Below, piece by piece: positions 31,779 to 39,478 of a stretch of 64,000 nucleotides of DNA. The translations under genes were made by a program, and so were the position numbers. The notes beneath the pieces are model-generated. The model made no database searches. It saw nothing but the letters and a program-made list of their open reading frames with translations, and had not been told where the DNA came from. Source of the stretch: Kitasatospora papulosa (GTDB taxonomy: Bacteria > Actinomycetota > Actinomycetes > Streptomycetales > Streptomycetaceae); NCBI RefSeq assembly GCF_000717245.1, contig NZ_JNYQ01000004.1, positions 1,178,001 through 1,242,000 of the forward strand, read 5' to 3'. The stretch's first letter is position 1; each line of letters opens with the position of its first letter.

Positions 31779-32654
31779 TCAGCCCAGGAGCTGGTTCTGC
31801 AGCACCAGCGTCTGGTGGAACGGAACCGCTTCGGTGCCGGCCCTCCCCTTGCGGCTGTGGACGACGAGGGCGACCGTGTCCCCGGCCAGCACATAGGCGT
31901 GGCGGACCTGTTCGGCGCCGTACGGCCGGGCTTCGGAGAACGCGCGCACCGTCGTGTACTCCGCCCGGGCGTCGGAGGCCCAGTCCCCGTCGAAGTCGAG
32001 CTCGGGCGCCCCCGCGAGGGCCCGTGGCAGCGAGTCGCTGTCGAAGAGCTCGCCCTCGAAGGCGGTGGAGTACGCCACCGAGTTGAACTGGAGCAGGTAG
32101 ACGCGGGACGACGTGCCGTCCGGCATGGTCCAGCCGCGCGCGGCGATGTGCCGCAGGGCGGAGTCCTTCAGGTGCTGGGTGAGGGCGGCCCGGTCGTCCT
32201 TGCCGTACTCGGAGACGAAGCGGGCGACGTCCGTCCAGCCGCCGTCGAGCTCCTTGTCGACGGTGGCGCCGGCCGGCGCGGGGAGCAGCAGGCGCCGCAG
32301 GTCCGCGTGGTGGACCTCCGCGGTGTTGGAGTCGCTGTACGGGCGGGGCGCGTCGGCGGGCAGCGCGGGCAGGCTCAGCACCGGGTAGTCCCAGCGCCCG
32401 TCGCTCTTCGTGGCGAGTCCCGGAACGTCGGTGCGCTTCATCGACGTGATGCCGGCGACCGTGCCCGCTCCCAGCCCGCCCATGACGAGCACGGCGGCCG
32501 TCCACCGGAGGACGGTCCGCAGCACTCGGCGCGGGGGGCGTGCGGCGGGTACCGGGTCATGAGCCGGAGGGGCCGGCGGGTCCTGCGGGGCCGGCGGGAA
32601 GGGGACGGCGGCCGGAACGGCCGTGTCGGCAGGCGCTGCCGTCTGCTCGGTCAT
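31779..32654 (-). CDS. membrane-anchored extracytoplasmic protein, paralogue 3 of 3
   Basis: 291 residues: Pro/Ala-rich cytosolic N-terminus (~1-45), one membrane span (RTVLRWTAAVLVMGGLGAGT), then a ~220-residue outside domain. That domain opens with HHADLRRLLLPAPAG, the same element found in the two upstream genes, and ends HQTLVLQNQLLG. The ATG at 32654 overlaps the previous stop (ATGA). No catalytic motif is visible. Its function is unknown; co-expression with two relatives suggests a complex. Confidence 0.75.
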   Translation of the reverse strand: MTEQTAAPADTAVPAAVPFPPAPQDPPAPPAHDPVPAARPPRRVLRTVLRWTAAVLVMGGLGAGTVAGITSMKRTDVPGLATKSDGRWDYPVLSLPALPADAPRPYSDSNTAEVHHADLRRLLLPAPAGATVDKELDGGWTDVARFVSEYGKDDRAALTQHLKDSALRHIAARGWTMPDGTSSRVYLLQFNSVAYSTAFEGELFDSDSLPRALAGAPELDFDGDWASDARAEYTTVRAFSEARPYGAEQVRHAYVLAGDTVALVVHSRKGRAGTEAVPFHQTLVLQNQLLG

Positions 32655-33475
32655 ATGTACTCCCCCGGGGACGAGATGTGGTCCAGCTGGTCCTTCAGCA
32701 GCTCGGCGACGGCCTTCTTGTCGACCGGCTTGGTGCCCGTCGCCCGGTAGCTGATGCTGAGCTCACCGTCGTACGCCGCGCACATCATGTCCTCGATGTC
32801 GCTGTCGCTGTCCTTCGGCTGCAGGTAGCAGGTCGCGTTACGGGTGTGGCCCTGGACCTTCGGGCCGTCGCGGAAGAGGCCGACGAGATCGAAGAGCCCC
32901 GTCCGGAAGGTGTGGAGGTCCCGCACGGCCTTCTTGTCCTTCATCCGGACGATCACGGCGTGCACCTCCAGGTCGTTCTCCTGGGAGACGTACGACCGGA
33001 CGGCGAGACCCTGCAGCCGGAGCTTGTCGATCCGGCCGTCGAACTCCCGGCGCTCCTTGCCCGCGAGCCCGCGGCCGGACTCCTTCATCGCGGCGACGGC
33101 CCGCTCACCTTCCGCCTCGCCGTCGTTTCCGTACTCCCCGTCGTCCGGCCCCAGCCGGTAGCCCTTGGGCACGGGCAGCAGCAGCTTGCTCAGCTCGGTG
33201 TCCGACCTGCCGCGGCTCGTGTCCCCCGCGGGATCCTTGTCAAGCTCACGCTCGGGGACGTCCCAGGTGGTGGTCTCGGCGGTGCGGTCCGCGCCGTCCA
33301 CCGTGATCTTCGTGTACGCCGCGGCACCGCCGACGGCGCCGAGCACCAGGACGAAGGGCAGCGCCGCGAGCAGGACACGCAGGGCGCGGCCGCGCCCTGC
33401 GGAAGCCTCCGGGGCTCCGGACGTTCCGTGGAGCGGGGCGCCGCCGGAGGGTTCGGGCGGGGTCATGTCGTTCAC
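32651..33475 (-). CDS. membrane-anchored extracytoplasmic protein, paralogue 2 of 3
   Basis: 274 residues: short polar N-terminus, one membrane span (LRVLLAALPFVLVLGAVGGA), then an outside domain with DTELSKLLLPVPKGYRLGP and closing AVAELLKDQLDHI, the same opening and closing elements as its neighbours. Two cysteines (ATCYLQP and MMCAAYDG) may form a disulfide. The GTG at 33475 overlaps the previous stop (GTGA). Unknown function. Confidence 0.75.
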   Translation of the reverse strand: MNDMTPPEPSGGAPLHGTSGAPEASAGRGRALRVLLAALPFVLVLGAVGGAAAYTKITVDGADRTAETTTWDVPERELDKDPAGDTSRGRSDTELSKLLLPVPKGYRLGPDDGEYGNDGEAEGERAVAAMKESGRGLAGKERREFDGRIDKLRLQGLAVRSYVSQENDLEVHAVIVRMKDKKAVRDLHTFRTGLFDLVGLFRDGPKVQGHTRNATCYLQPKDSDSDIEDMMCAAYDGELSISYRATGTKPVDKKAVAELLKDQLDHISSPGEYI

Positions 33476-34272
33476 ACACGCTCCAGCTGTCGCTCGACCA
33501 GCGTCCGGATGTCCTTCTTGCTGATCGGCCGGGTGTCGTACAGATTGATCTCGATCATGATGTCGCCCCGGTGCACGACGGCCCGGGCCCGGTAGAAGGG
33601 CTCGTAGCCGGGCTCCAGGTCCGCGCCGTAGACGTAGTAGCGGCCTTCGCCGCTGCCCTTGACCAGGTCGCCGTTGTTGCCCGCGTGATCGTCATCGGCC
33701 ATGTACGAGCGCTGACCGACCGCGTGGTCCTCGGCCGTCGTGTCCGTCCCGGAGGAGAACTGCGTGAGCGTGATCGTGGCTTCGCGGTGTTCGCCCTTCG
33801 TCCAGGCGGCACCCGCGACACGGCGGATGTCCGACTCCAGGAAGTACTCGAACATCCCGTCCTCGACCTCGTAGCCGCGTGCCAGGACCCCCACGCTCAT
33901 CCAGCCGTCGTCCAGCCAGTCGGCGTCCTCGTCCTCGCTCCAGCCCGCCGGGCGGTCGATGATCAGCTTGCGCAGATCACCGTCCGTCTTGACCCGGTGG
34001 TCCTGCGAGGCGGGCAGCGGGGCCGGGACCTTGTCCGCGGGAAGCGCCTTCGCCGGGTAGGCCAGCTCCGTCTGCGACAGCGCGGGCAACGGCGACGGAG
34101 GCCGCTGCGCCTGGATGCCGTAGCCGATCGCCGTACCGCCGGAGATGCCGAGCAGGGCCGCGGCGGCGATCAGCAGAGCCGTACGGCCGCGCGGGCGGGT
34201 GCGCACCGGGGCGGCCGGTGCCTCGGCCGGTGCCTCCGGCGGCACGTCAAAAAGGGTGTCGTTCGGTTCCAA
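33472..34272 (-). CDS. membrane-anchored extracytoplasmic protein, paralogue 1 of 3
   Basis: 266 residues and the first gene of a three-gene coupled operon. Cytosolic N-terminus rich in Pro/Ala (EAPAEAPAAPVRTRPRGR), one membrane span (TALLIAAAALLGISGGTAIG), then an outside domain opening GDLRKLIIDRPAGWSEDEDA and closing KKDIRTLVERQLERV. An acidic patch (SEDEDADWLDD) follows the opening element. The three proteins share layout and length but little sequence, pointing to old duplications. I recognise no family; secreted substrate binding or signalling are possibilities only. Confidence 0.75.
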   Translation of the reverse strand: MEPNDTLFDVPPEAPAEAPAAPVRTRPRGRTALLIAAAALLGISGGTAIGYGIQAQRPPSPLPALSQTELAYPAKALPADKVPAPLPASQDHRVKTDGDLRKLIIDRPAGWSEDEDADWLDDGWMSVGVLARGYEVEDGMFEYFLESDIRRVAGAAWTKGEHREATITLTQFSSGTDTTAEDHAVGQRSYMADDDHAGNNGDLVKGSGEGRYYVYGADLEPGYEPFYRARAVVHRGDIMIEINLYDTRPISKKDIRTLVERQLERV

Positions 34273-34377
34273 AAGGGTCCCCCCATGAGACCTGAGGCGC
34301 AGGTCGCATCACCTGCGCACACAGCAGACCCACAGGTCACGGGGGAGGTTGTCCGGCCGAGGATTACAGTTCGGTAC

Positions 34378-34740
34378 ATGTCGAAGAAGCTCGTGATCAA
34401 GGTGACCGCCGGAGCCGACGCCGCCGAGCGCTGCTCGCAGGCCTTCACCGTGGCGGCCGTGGCCGTCGCCAGTGGTGTCGAGGTGTCCCTGTGGCTGACC
34501 GGCGAGTCCGCCTGGTTCGCCCTGCCGGGGCGCGCGGCCGAGTTCGAGCTGCCGCACTCCGCGCCCCTGCCCGATCTGATCGACTCGATCCTGGCGGGTG
34601 GCGGGATCACGCTCTGCACGCAGTGTGCGGCGCGGCGCGACATCACGGAGAAGGACGTCCTGGACGGCGTGAGGATCGCCGGCGCCCAGGTGTTCGTGCA
34701 GGAGGCCATGGCGGACGGCACTCAGGCCCTCGTGTACTGA
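34378..34740 (+). CDS. DsrE-family protein
   Basis: 120 residues of the DsrE/YchN fold: KLVIKVTAGADAAERCSQAF, TVAAVAVASGVEVSLWLTGE and ITLCTQCAARRDITEKDVLD, with Cys residues in LCTQCAA at the position of the persulfide-carrying site in DsrE/TusD-type sulfurtransferases. The ATG at 34378 follows TACAGT by seven bases and lacks a ribosome site, so it is probably leaderless. It lies close to a thiosulfate sulfurtransferase, DUF1416 and a MoaD-like gene, so a sulfur-relay role is reasonable but unproven. Confidence 0.8.
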   Translation: MSKKLVIKVTAGADAAERCSQAFTVAAVAVASGVEVSLWLTGESAWFALPGRAAEFELPHSAPLPDLIDSILAGGGITLCTQCAARRDITEKDVLDGVRIAGAQVFVQEAMADGTQALVY

Positions 34741-34772
34741 TCCCGCCGGGCCATGGGCCCACGGGACGGCCC

Positions 34773-35162
34773 TCAGCGGCGGTTGTCCCTGCCGTCGAGC
34801 TCGTCCCACCACCGGTCGGACGTCGGATCTCCCGTGGGGGCCTGCTGCGGCGAGCGCGGCCGCGAGGCGGGGGGAGGGGGCTTCGAGGGCCGGGAGAGGT
34901 CGGGCGCGGAGCCCTCGGGCCGCGAGCCCGGTGCCCTGGACCCCGGTGCCCTGGATCCCGGTGAGGGATCGTCCCACCAACGGTCCTCGGGTCCGCGCCG
35001 GTTGGCGACGATCGCGGCGACGGGCGGCAGGACCATGGCGACCACGCACATCGCCACGGCCGCGGGGACGGACCACAGACGCACGAAGGCCCAGGCGGAG
35101 ACGAAGAGGAAGAGGCATCCGCCCATCATCAGAAAATAGACGCGCCTGCGCCGGGCGTACAT
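34773..35162 (-). CDS. DUF3099 family membrane protein
   Basis: 129 residues: basic start MYARRRRVYFLM, two membrane helices (GGCLFLFVSAWAFVRLWS and AAVAMCVVAMVLPPVAAIVA), then a long cytosolic tail. The tail contains two RWWD motifs (EDRWWDDPS and SDRWWDELDG) separated by a Pro/Ser/Arg-rich stretch with APGSR repeats. Actinobacterial DUF3099 proteins have this two-helix start; function unknown. Start at 35162 chosen to put the basic cluster at the N-terminus. Confidence 0.82.
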   Translation of the reverse strand: MYARRRRVYFLMMGGCLFLFVSAWAFVRLWSVPAAVAMCVVAMVLPPVAAIVANRRGPEDRWWDDPSPGSRAPGSRAPGSRPEGSAPDLSRPSKPPPPASRPRSPQQAPTGDPTSDRWWDELDGRDNRR

Positions 35163-35211
35163 GAGTCCAGCGTAGGGCTCACCGGCGCGGAAGCGCACGC
35201 GGACGGCGCGA

Positions 35212-35261
35212 AGGGCCGCACCCCGTGTCAGGTGGCGTCCAACCCCCTGGGGTGCGGCCCT
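35212..35261 (-). terminator. hairpin after the DUF1416 gene
   Basis: Perfect 13-bp arms AGGGCCGCACCCC (35212-35224) and GGGGTGCGGCCCT (35249-35261), 22 bases beyond the DUF1416 stop. The loop is 24 bases. Confidence 0.75.
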
Positions 35262-35282
35262 CCGGCCGTCCGTGCGCGTGAA

Positions 35283-35570
35283 CTACACGGCGATGGCGAC
35301 CTCGGCGAGGCCACCGGTCTGCGCCACGACCGTACGGTCGGCGGTGCCGCCCGGAACCAGGGCACGCAGCGTCCAGGTGCCCTCGGCCGCGTAGAAACGG
35401 AACTGCCCGGTCGCCGAGGTCGGGACCTCGGCGGTGAACTCACCGGTCGAGTCGAGCAGTCGGACGTAGCCGGTGACGGGCTCGCCGTCGCGGGTCACGC
35501 TGCCCTGGATGGTCGTCTCGCCCGGCTTGATCGTCGAAGCGTCGGGGCCGCCGGCCTGTGCTCCACACAT
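35283..35570 (-). CDS. DUF1416 (SseC-like) protein
   Basis: 95 residues, a single transthyretin/carboxypeptidase-regulatory-like beta domain: TTIQGSVTRDGEPVTGYVRL, TGEFTAEVPTSATGQFRFY and GTWTLRALVPGGTADRTVVA. The N-terminus MCGAQAGGPDAS has a cysteine at position 2, usual for this family, which may be a sulfur acceptor. In mycobacteria the homologue SseC is encoded directly after the thiosulfate sulfurtransferase CysA2, as here (48-base gap), implying a shared pathway. Exact function unknown. Confidence 0.88.
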   Translation of the reverse strand: MCGAQAGGPDASTIKPGETTIQGSVTRDGEPVTGYVRLLDSTGEFTAEVPTSATGQFRFYAAEGTWTLRALVPGGTADRTVVAQTGGLAEVAIAV

Positions 35571-35618
35571 GGTGTTCTGTCCTTCTGGTCGGGGTCCTGC
35601 TGATCGGATCCTGCGGAA

Positions 35619-36458
35619 TTACTTGTTGGCGCCGAGCTCGATCGGAACGCCCACCAGGGAGCCGTACTCGGTCCAGGAACCGTCGTAGTTCTTGACGTTC
35701 TCCTGGCCGAGGAGCTCGTGCAGCACGAACCAGGTGAGGGCCGAGCGCTCACCGATGCGGCAGTACGCGATGGTGTCCTTCGACAGGTCCACCTGCTCGT
35801 CCTCGTAGAGGGCCTTGAGCTCGTCGTCCGACTTGAAGGTGCCGTCGTCGTTGGCGTTCTTCGACCACGGGATGTTGCGGGCGCTCGGCACGTGGCCGGG
35901 GCGCTGCGACTGCTCCTGCGGGAGGTGCGCCGGGGCGAGCAGCTTGCCGCTGAACTCGTCGGGCGAACGCACGTCGACGAGGTTCTGGCTGCCGATGGCC
36001 TTCACGACGTCGTCGCGGTAGGCGCGGATCGACTCGTCCTGGGCCTTGGCCTTGTACTCGGTGGCCGGGCGCGCCGGGACGGCGTCGGTCAGGTCGCGGG
36101 AGTCGAGCTCCCACTTCTTGCGGCCGCCGTCGAGCAGCTTGACGTTCTCGTGGCCGTACAGCTTGAAGTACCAGTAGGCGTACGAGGCGAACCAGTTGTT
36201 GTTGCCGCCGTAGAGGACGACCAGCGTGTCGTTGCCGATGCCCTTCTCGGACAGGAGCTTCTCGAAGCCGGCCTGGTCGACGAAGTCACGGCGGACCGGG
36301 TCCTGGAGGTCCTTGGTCCAGTCGATCCGGATCGCGTTCTTGATGTGGTTCTTCTCGTACGCCGAGGTGTCCTCGTCGACCTCGACGATGGCGACCTGCG
36401 GGTCGTCGATGTGGGCCTCGACCCAGTCGGCGTCGACCAGGACGTCTGCGCGGCTCAT
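35619..36458 (-). CDS. thiosulfate sulfurtransferase (tandem rhodanese, CysA2/SseA type)
   Basis: 279 residues with two rhodanese domains. The N-terminal one (VAIVEVDEDTSAYEKNHIKN) is inactive, and the C-terminal one carries the catalytic loop CRIGERSALTW with the persulfide cysteine. Domain hinge around PARPATEYKAK. It transfers sulfane sulfur from thiosulfate to cyanide or a thiol acceptor in the cytosol. GGAGGAG precedes the ATG at 36458. It is the first full gene of a transcript starting at a leader peptide 150 bases upstream and continuing into DUF1416. From memory this is SCO4164-SCO4165 in S. coelicolor. Confidence 0.93.
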   Translation of the reverse strand: MSRADVLVDADWVEAHIDDPQVAIVEVDEDTSAYEKNHIKNAIRIDWTKDLQDPVRRDFVDQAGFEKLLSEKGIGNDTLVVLYGGNNNWFASYAYWYFKLYGHENVKLLDGGRKKWELDSRDLTDAVPARPATEYKAKAQDESIRAYRDDVVKAIGSQNLVDVRSPDEFSGKLLAPAHLPQEQSQRPGHVPSARNIPWSKNANDDGTFKSDDELKALYEDEQVDLSKDTIAYCRIGERSALTWFVLHELLGQENVKNYDGSWTEYGSLVGVPIELGANK

Positions 36459-36609
36459 GTGTTTCTCCTCCGGGGCAGTCTGCGGCGGGGTGGTGCGGAG
36501 TGCTGGGTGCCGGGTGTACGCGCGGGCGCTGGCAGCGGAACGCGCACGGCGGGCACGGATTCGGCCCTGACGTCGTCGAAGGGCCGGCGGGAAACGGGAG
36601 AGGTCCCGC

Positions 36610-36690
36610 TCAGAAGGTGCGACAGAGCATGGCGGCGACGCGGCACAGGTCTACTGCCCGCCGCTTCGTGAGGTCCGCCTGTCGCTTCAT
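36610..36690 (-). CDS. leaderless cysteine-containing leader peptide of the sulfurtransferase operon
   Basis: A 26-residue frame: MKRQADLTKRRAVDLC, then RVAAMLCRTF, with Cys at 16 and 23. It starts seven bases after a good -10 (TACGAT), so the message is leaderless. In mycobacteria, leaderless cysteine-rich peptides upstream of cysA2-sseC act as cysteine-responsive attenuators; the gene order here is the same. Two cysteine codons, one shortly before the stop, would let ribosome stalling report on Cys-tRNA. The 150-base interval to the sulfurtransferase gene would hold the attenuator; I did not find a clean terminator hairpin in it. Confidence 0.8.
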   Translation of the reverse strand: MKRQADLTKRRAVDLCRVAAMLCRTF

Positions 36691-36697
36691 GCGTCCG

Positions 36698-36727
36698 ATC
36701 GTAGGGAGGTACGGGCGGAGATGTCAC
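36698..36727 (-). promoter_or_regulatory. promoter of the leader peptide-sulfurtransferase operon
   Basis: On the minus strand GTGACA (36727-36722) and TACGAT (36703-36698) are separated by 18 bases, close to the sigma HrdB consensus. The predicted start of transcription coincides with the ATG at 36690. Confidence 0.75.
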
Positions 36728-36942
36728 CGTCGTGTCGGATGATGAGACGCGATCGTCCGATATGCGAGACGAGGGAGTGGTCCAGGGCCTCGGAGGCACG
36801 GATTCCGGCAGTCGGTGCCCGACGGCCGGCTAGGGAACGGACGAGCCCGTCTCATCATCTGGATCGTGCGTCCGGTTCACCGCCGGACGGTCCCCGCCGC
36901 ACCCGCTCCGGGCGCGGTCCGCGGCCGTCCGGCGCAGCGGCG

Positions 36943-37638
36943 TCAGCCCGCGAGCCGGACGTCCGATCCGGTCACCGAGATCTCCAGCCCGCCCGGAGCC
37001 ACCTCGATCTTCTGCAGTTCCAGGCCTTCGGGCAGCCCGCCGATCCCGCGTTCGAAGTCGGTCTTCTTCCTGACCAGGCCCTCGAGGCCCGGGATGCCCT
37101 CGCCCGGCACCTCGTCGGCGCGCACCCTGACGGTGTCGCCGTCGACCAGGGTGACCGTGGAGAGCACGCTGCGCGTGAGCGTGCGGCCCAGCAGGGGGAT
37201 CTCCACCGAGCCGGTGACCTTGACCTTGCCGTCGCCGCCGTAGGCGACGGTGACACCGTCGTCGGCGGCCTCGGTCAGGGCCGCGTACGGGATGACGGCC
37301 GTCCCGGAGGCCCGGGAGGCGGTGGCGCTGGTGTAGCCGGCACCCAGCGTGACCCGGCTCAGCTCGGCCTGGATCTCGCTGATGCGTATCTCCCGCCCGG
37401 CAGCGTTCGCGCGGATGTCCTTGACCGTGACGTCCACCCGGTCGAACTCCGAGGCCGCGACCTGGGTCAGGAAGGGGAAGCCCTTGATCGAGACATCGGT
37501 CGAACCGGCCTCGGCGTCACCGAAAGCGATCCGCCCCTCTGCCTCCGACTCGGCGAAGTACAGGGCGGCGCGGTCCACGGCGACGAAGACACCGCCCAGC
37601 ACCACGGCCAGGATCAGCAGTATTCGCAGTGCTCGCAT
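36943..37638 (-). CDS. DUF2993 (LmeA-like) membrane-anchored protein
   Basis: 231 residues: an N-terminal signal anchor (MRALRILLILAVVLGGVFVA) and an outside beta-rich domain. The segment ISEIQAELSRVTLG and DVSIKGFPFLTQVAASEFDR match the DUF2993 pattern, where a conserved GFPFLTQ motif occurs. The mycobacterial relative LmeA is a periplasmic lipid-binding protein that supports lipomannan synthesis; Streptomyces lacks that glycan in the same form, so the ligand here is open. It reads toward the leader-peptide promoter, 216 bases away. Confidence 0.85.
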   Translation of the reverse strand: MRALRILLILAVVLGGVFVAVDRAALYFAESEAEGRIAFGDAEAGSTDVSIKGFPFLTQVAASEFDRVDVTVKDIRANAAGREIRISEIQAELSRVTLGAGYTSATASRASGTAVIPYAALTEAADDGVTVAYGGDGKVKVTGSVEIPLLGRTLTRSVLSTVTLVDGDTVRVRADEVPGEGIPGLEGLVRKKTDFERGIGGLPEGLELQKIEVAPGGLEISVTGSDVRLAG

Positions 37639-37728
37639 GCCTGTTGTTCCCCCACTCGGACCGGCCGGACCTCTGGTGCACCTGAGCCTACTGCCGCGGT
37701 GCGGCGTGCCCTGAGTGATCGACGAACA

Positions 37729-37760
37729 CGAGGCCCGGCCGGTTCCCCGGCCGGGCCTCG
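37729..37760 (-). terminator. hairpin after the Gln-rich membrane protein gene
   Basis: Perfect 14-bp arms CGAGGCCCGGCCGG (37729-37742) and CCGGCCGGGCCTCG (37747-37760) with a 4-base TTCC loop. It lies 33 bases beyond the stop of the minus-strand gene at 37793; no T run. Confidence 0.8.
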
Positions 37761-37792
37761 AAGTGCGGGGACGCCGGAAACGTCCGGGAACG

Positions 37793-39172
37793 TCAGGCGA
37801 TCGCACGGCCGATCAGATAGACGGCGGGAGCCGCGGCCGTGAGCGGCAGCGCCACCCCCGCGGTCATGTGCACGAACCGGGACGGGTAGTCGTAGCTCGC
37901 GACCCGCAGACCGATCAGCGCGCAGCCACCCGCCGCGAACCCGAGGAACGCCGACCGGGCCCCGAAGTCCGTGAACACCCCGGCGGCCAGGCCCGCTCCC
38001 GCCGAGGCGAGCAGCGCCACCACCACCGAGACCGCTCCGGGCAGTGGCAGGGCCCTGACCAGCACGCCCACGGCGACCGCGACACCGCCCACCGTCACCG
38101 CGTCCGGTACCGCCGCCAGGTGCCCGGCCGCCAGCACGGCCAGCGCCGCCGACGCGACGGTGGCCGTCAGGCCGTACATCCGCTCGTCGGCACCGGCATG
38201 GCTGCGCAGCTGCAGGACGATGGTGAGCAGCACCCAGCCACCGAGCGTGCCGAGGATGGCCGCCGGGGCGTTGTCCCGGCCCGCGGCGAGCAGCACCGCA
38301 TCGGCCGCCACACCGCCGGCGAAGGCGAGCGCGATGCCCTGCCGGGCCGGCCACATGCCGTTGAGCCGGAACCAGCCCGCGGCCGTCACGGCCTGGAGCA
38401 GGACCAGGGGCACGAGCAGGGCGTAGGCCCCGATCGCCGCGGCGAGGGCGAGGAGCAGGCCGAGGCCCGCCGTGATCGCGGCGGGCTGCATCCCCGGCGC
38501 GATGATCGGCGAACGCCCTTCGGCGCGGGCCCGCTGGGCGTCGGTGATCCGGCTGTTGCCCAGAGTGGTCGGCGCGCTGTACCCGGAGTCGTCGGAACCA
38601 GCCCCCGGAGCGGCCGCCGGAGCCGCCTGGGCGGGCGGGGCGGCCGGGACGTACTGCGGTTGCCGCGCCGGGGCCTCGGGCGGCAGCGGGTGGCCGCCCT
38701 GCCCGGCGGGCGCGTCGGGGTGCTGCGGCTGGATCGTCGGCTGGTACGTGGTGTCCCAGGTCTGCCCCTGCCACGTCTGGGCAACGCCCTGGTCGGCGGG
38801 CTGGGTCCGGAACGCGCCCTGCTCCGGGTGGACGGCGGGCTGCCGACCGTACGGCTGCTGCTCCTGCTGCTGCGGGTACGGCTGCTGTTGCTGCTGCGAG
38901 TACGGCTGCTGCTGTTGCTGCGGCTGCGGGTAGGACGGCTGCTGCTGCCCGTACGTCGGCTGCAGCCCGTTCTGCGGTTGTCCGTAGGCCGGGTCGTACG
39001 GCTGCGGGCTCTGCGGCTGTCCGTACGCCGGGTCGTACGGCTGCGGGCTCTGCGGCTGCCCGTACGGGTCGTACGGCTGCTGCCCGTACGCCGCCGGGTC
39101 GTACGGCTCCTGTCCCTGGCGCTGCTGCCCGTGTCCCGGGTCGTACGGATACTGCTGATCGTTGTCGCTCAT
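37793..39172 (-). CDS. polytopic membrane protein with a Gln/Pro/Tyr-repeat cytosolic domain
   Basis: 459 residues. Residues 1-~215 are low complexity: imperfect repeats of PYDPAYGQPQSPQ, then Gln runs (QPQQQQQPYSQQQQQPYPQQ) and Pro/Ala-rich stretches, probably disordered. Residues ~225-459 hold about eight to nine hydrophobic helices (ITAGLGLLLALAAAIGAYAL, WVLLTIVLQL, VSVVVALLASAGAGLAAG and others). The APTTLGNSRITDAQRARAEG segment joins the halves. I recognise no family; such tyrosine/proline-rich tails sometimes recruit partner proteins. The upstream MoaD-like gene ends 10 bases before its start, so the two are probably cotranscribed. Confidence 0.75.
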   Translation of the reverse strand: MSDNDQQYPYDPGHGQQRQGQEPYDPAAYGQQPYDPYGQPQSPQPYDPAYGQPQSPQPYDPAYGQPQNGLQPTYGQQQPSYPQPQQQQQPYSQQQQQPYPQQQEQQPYGRQPAVHPEQGAFRTQPADQGVAQTWQGQTWDTTYQPTIQPQHPDAPAGQGGHPLPPEAPARQPQYVPAAPPAQAAPAAAPGAGSDDSGYSAPTTLGNSRITDAQRARAEGRSPIIAPGMQPAAITAGLGLLLALAAAIGAYALLVPLVLLQAVTAAGWFRLNGMWPARQGIALAFAGGVAADAVLLAAGRDNAPAAILGTLGGWVLLTIVLQLRSHAGADERMYGLTATVASAALAVLAAGHLAAVPDAVTVGGVAVAVGVLVRALPLPGAVSVVVALLASAGAGLAAGVFTDFGARSAFLGFAAGGCALIGLRVASYDYPSRFVHMTAGVALPLTAAAPAVYLIGRAIA

Positions 39173-39182
39173 GGTCTGCGGT

Positions 39183-39437
39183 TCACCCTCCTGCGAACGG
39201 CGGGAGCACCTCGACCGTGCCGCCCTCGGCAAGCCGTACGGTCTCATGACCGCGGGTCCCCACAGGATTCCCGTCGATCAGGAACGAGCATCGGCGCAGT
39301 ACGCGCGTCAGTTCACCGGGGTGCCGCTCGCGCACCCCGTCGAGAGCCTCGGCGAGTGTGTTCGCCGTGTACGGCTCCTCCGCGGTCCCTGCGGCGGCCT
39401 TGGCCGCGGCCCAGTAGCGGATCGTGCCCGCTGCCAT
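39183..39437 (-). CDS. MoaD/ThiS-type ubiquitin-like sulfur carrier
   Basis: 84 residues of the beta-grasp fold: GTIRYWAAAKAAAGTAEE at the start, TLAEALDGVRERHPGEL, CSFLIDGNPVG and VRLAEGGTVEVLPPFAGG at the end. The C-terminal Gly-Gly is the site adenylated and converted to a thiocarboxylate in such carriers. No MoaE or ThiG homologue is adjacent, so the acceptor is unknown; molybdopterin, thiazole or cysteine synthesis are possible. AAAGGGG precedes the ATG at 39437. Confidence 0.88.
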   Translation of the reverse strand: MAAGTIRYWAAAKAAAGTAEEPYTANTLAEALDGVRERHPGELTRVLRRCSFLIDGNPVGTRGHETVRLAEGGTVEVLPPFAGG

Positions 39438-39478
39438 GGCGGCACCCCTTTCGTCGTACGTCGGCTGTCCATCATGGA

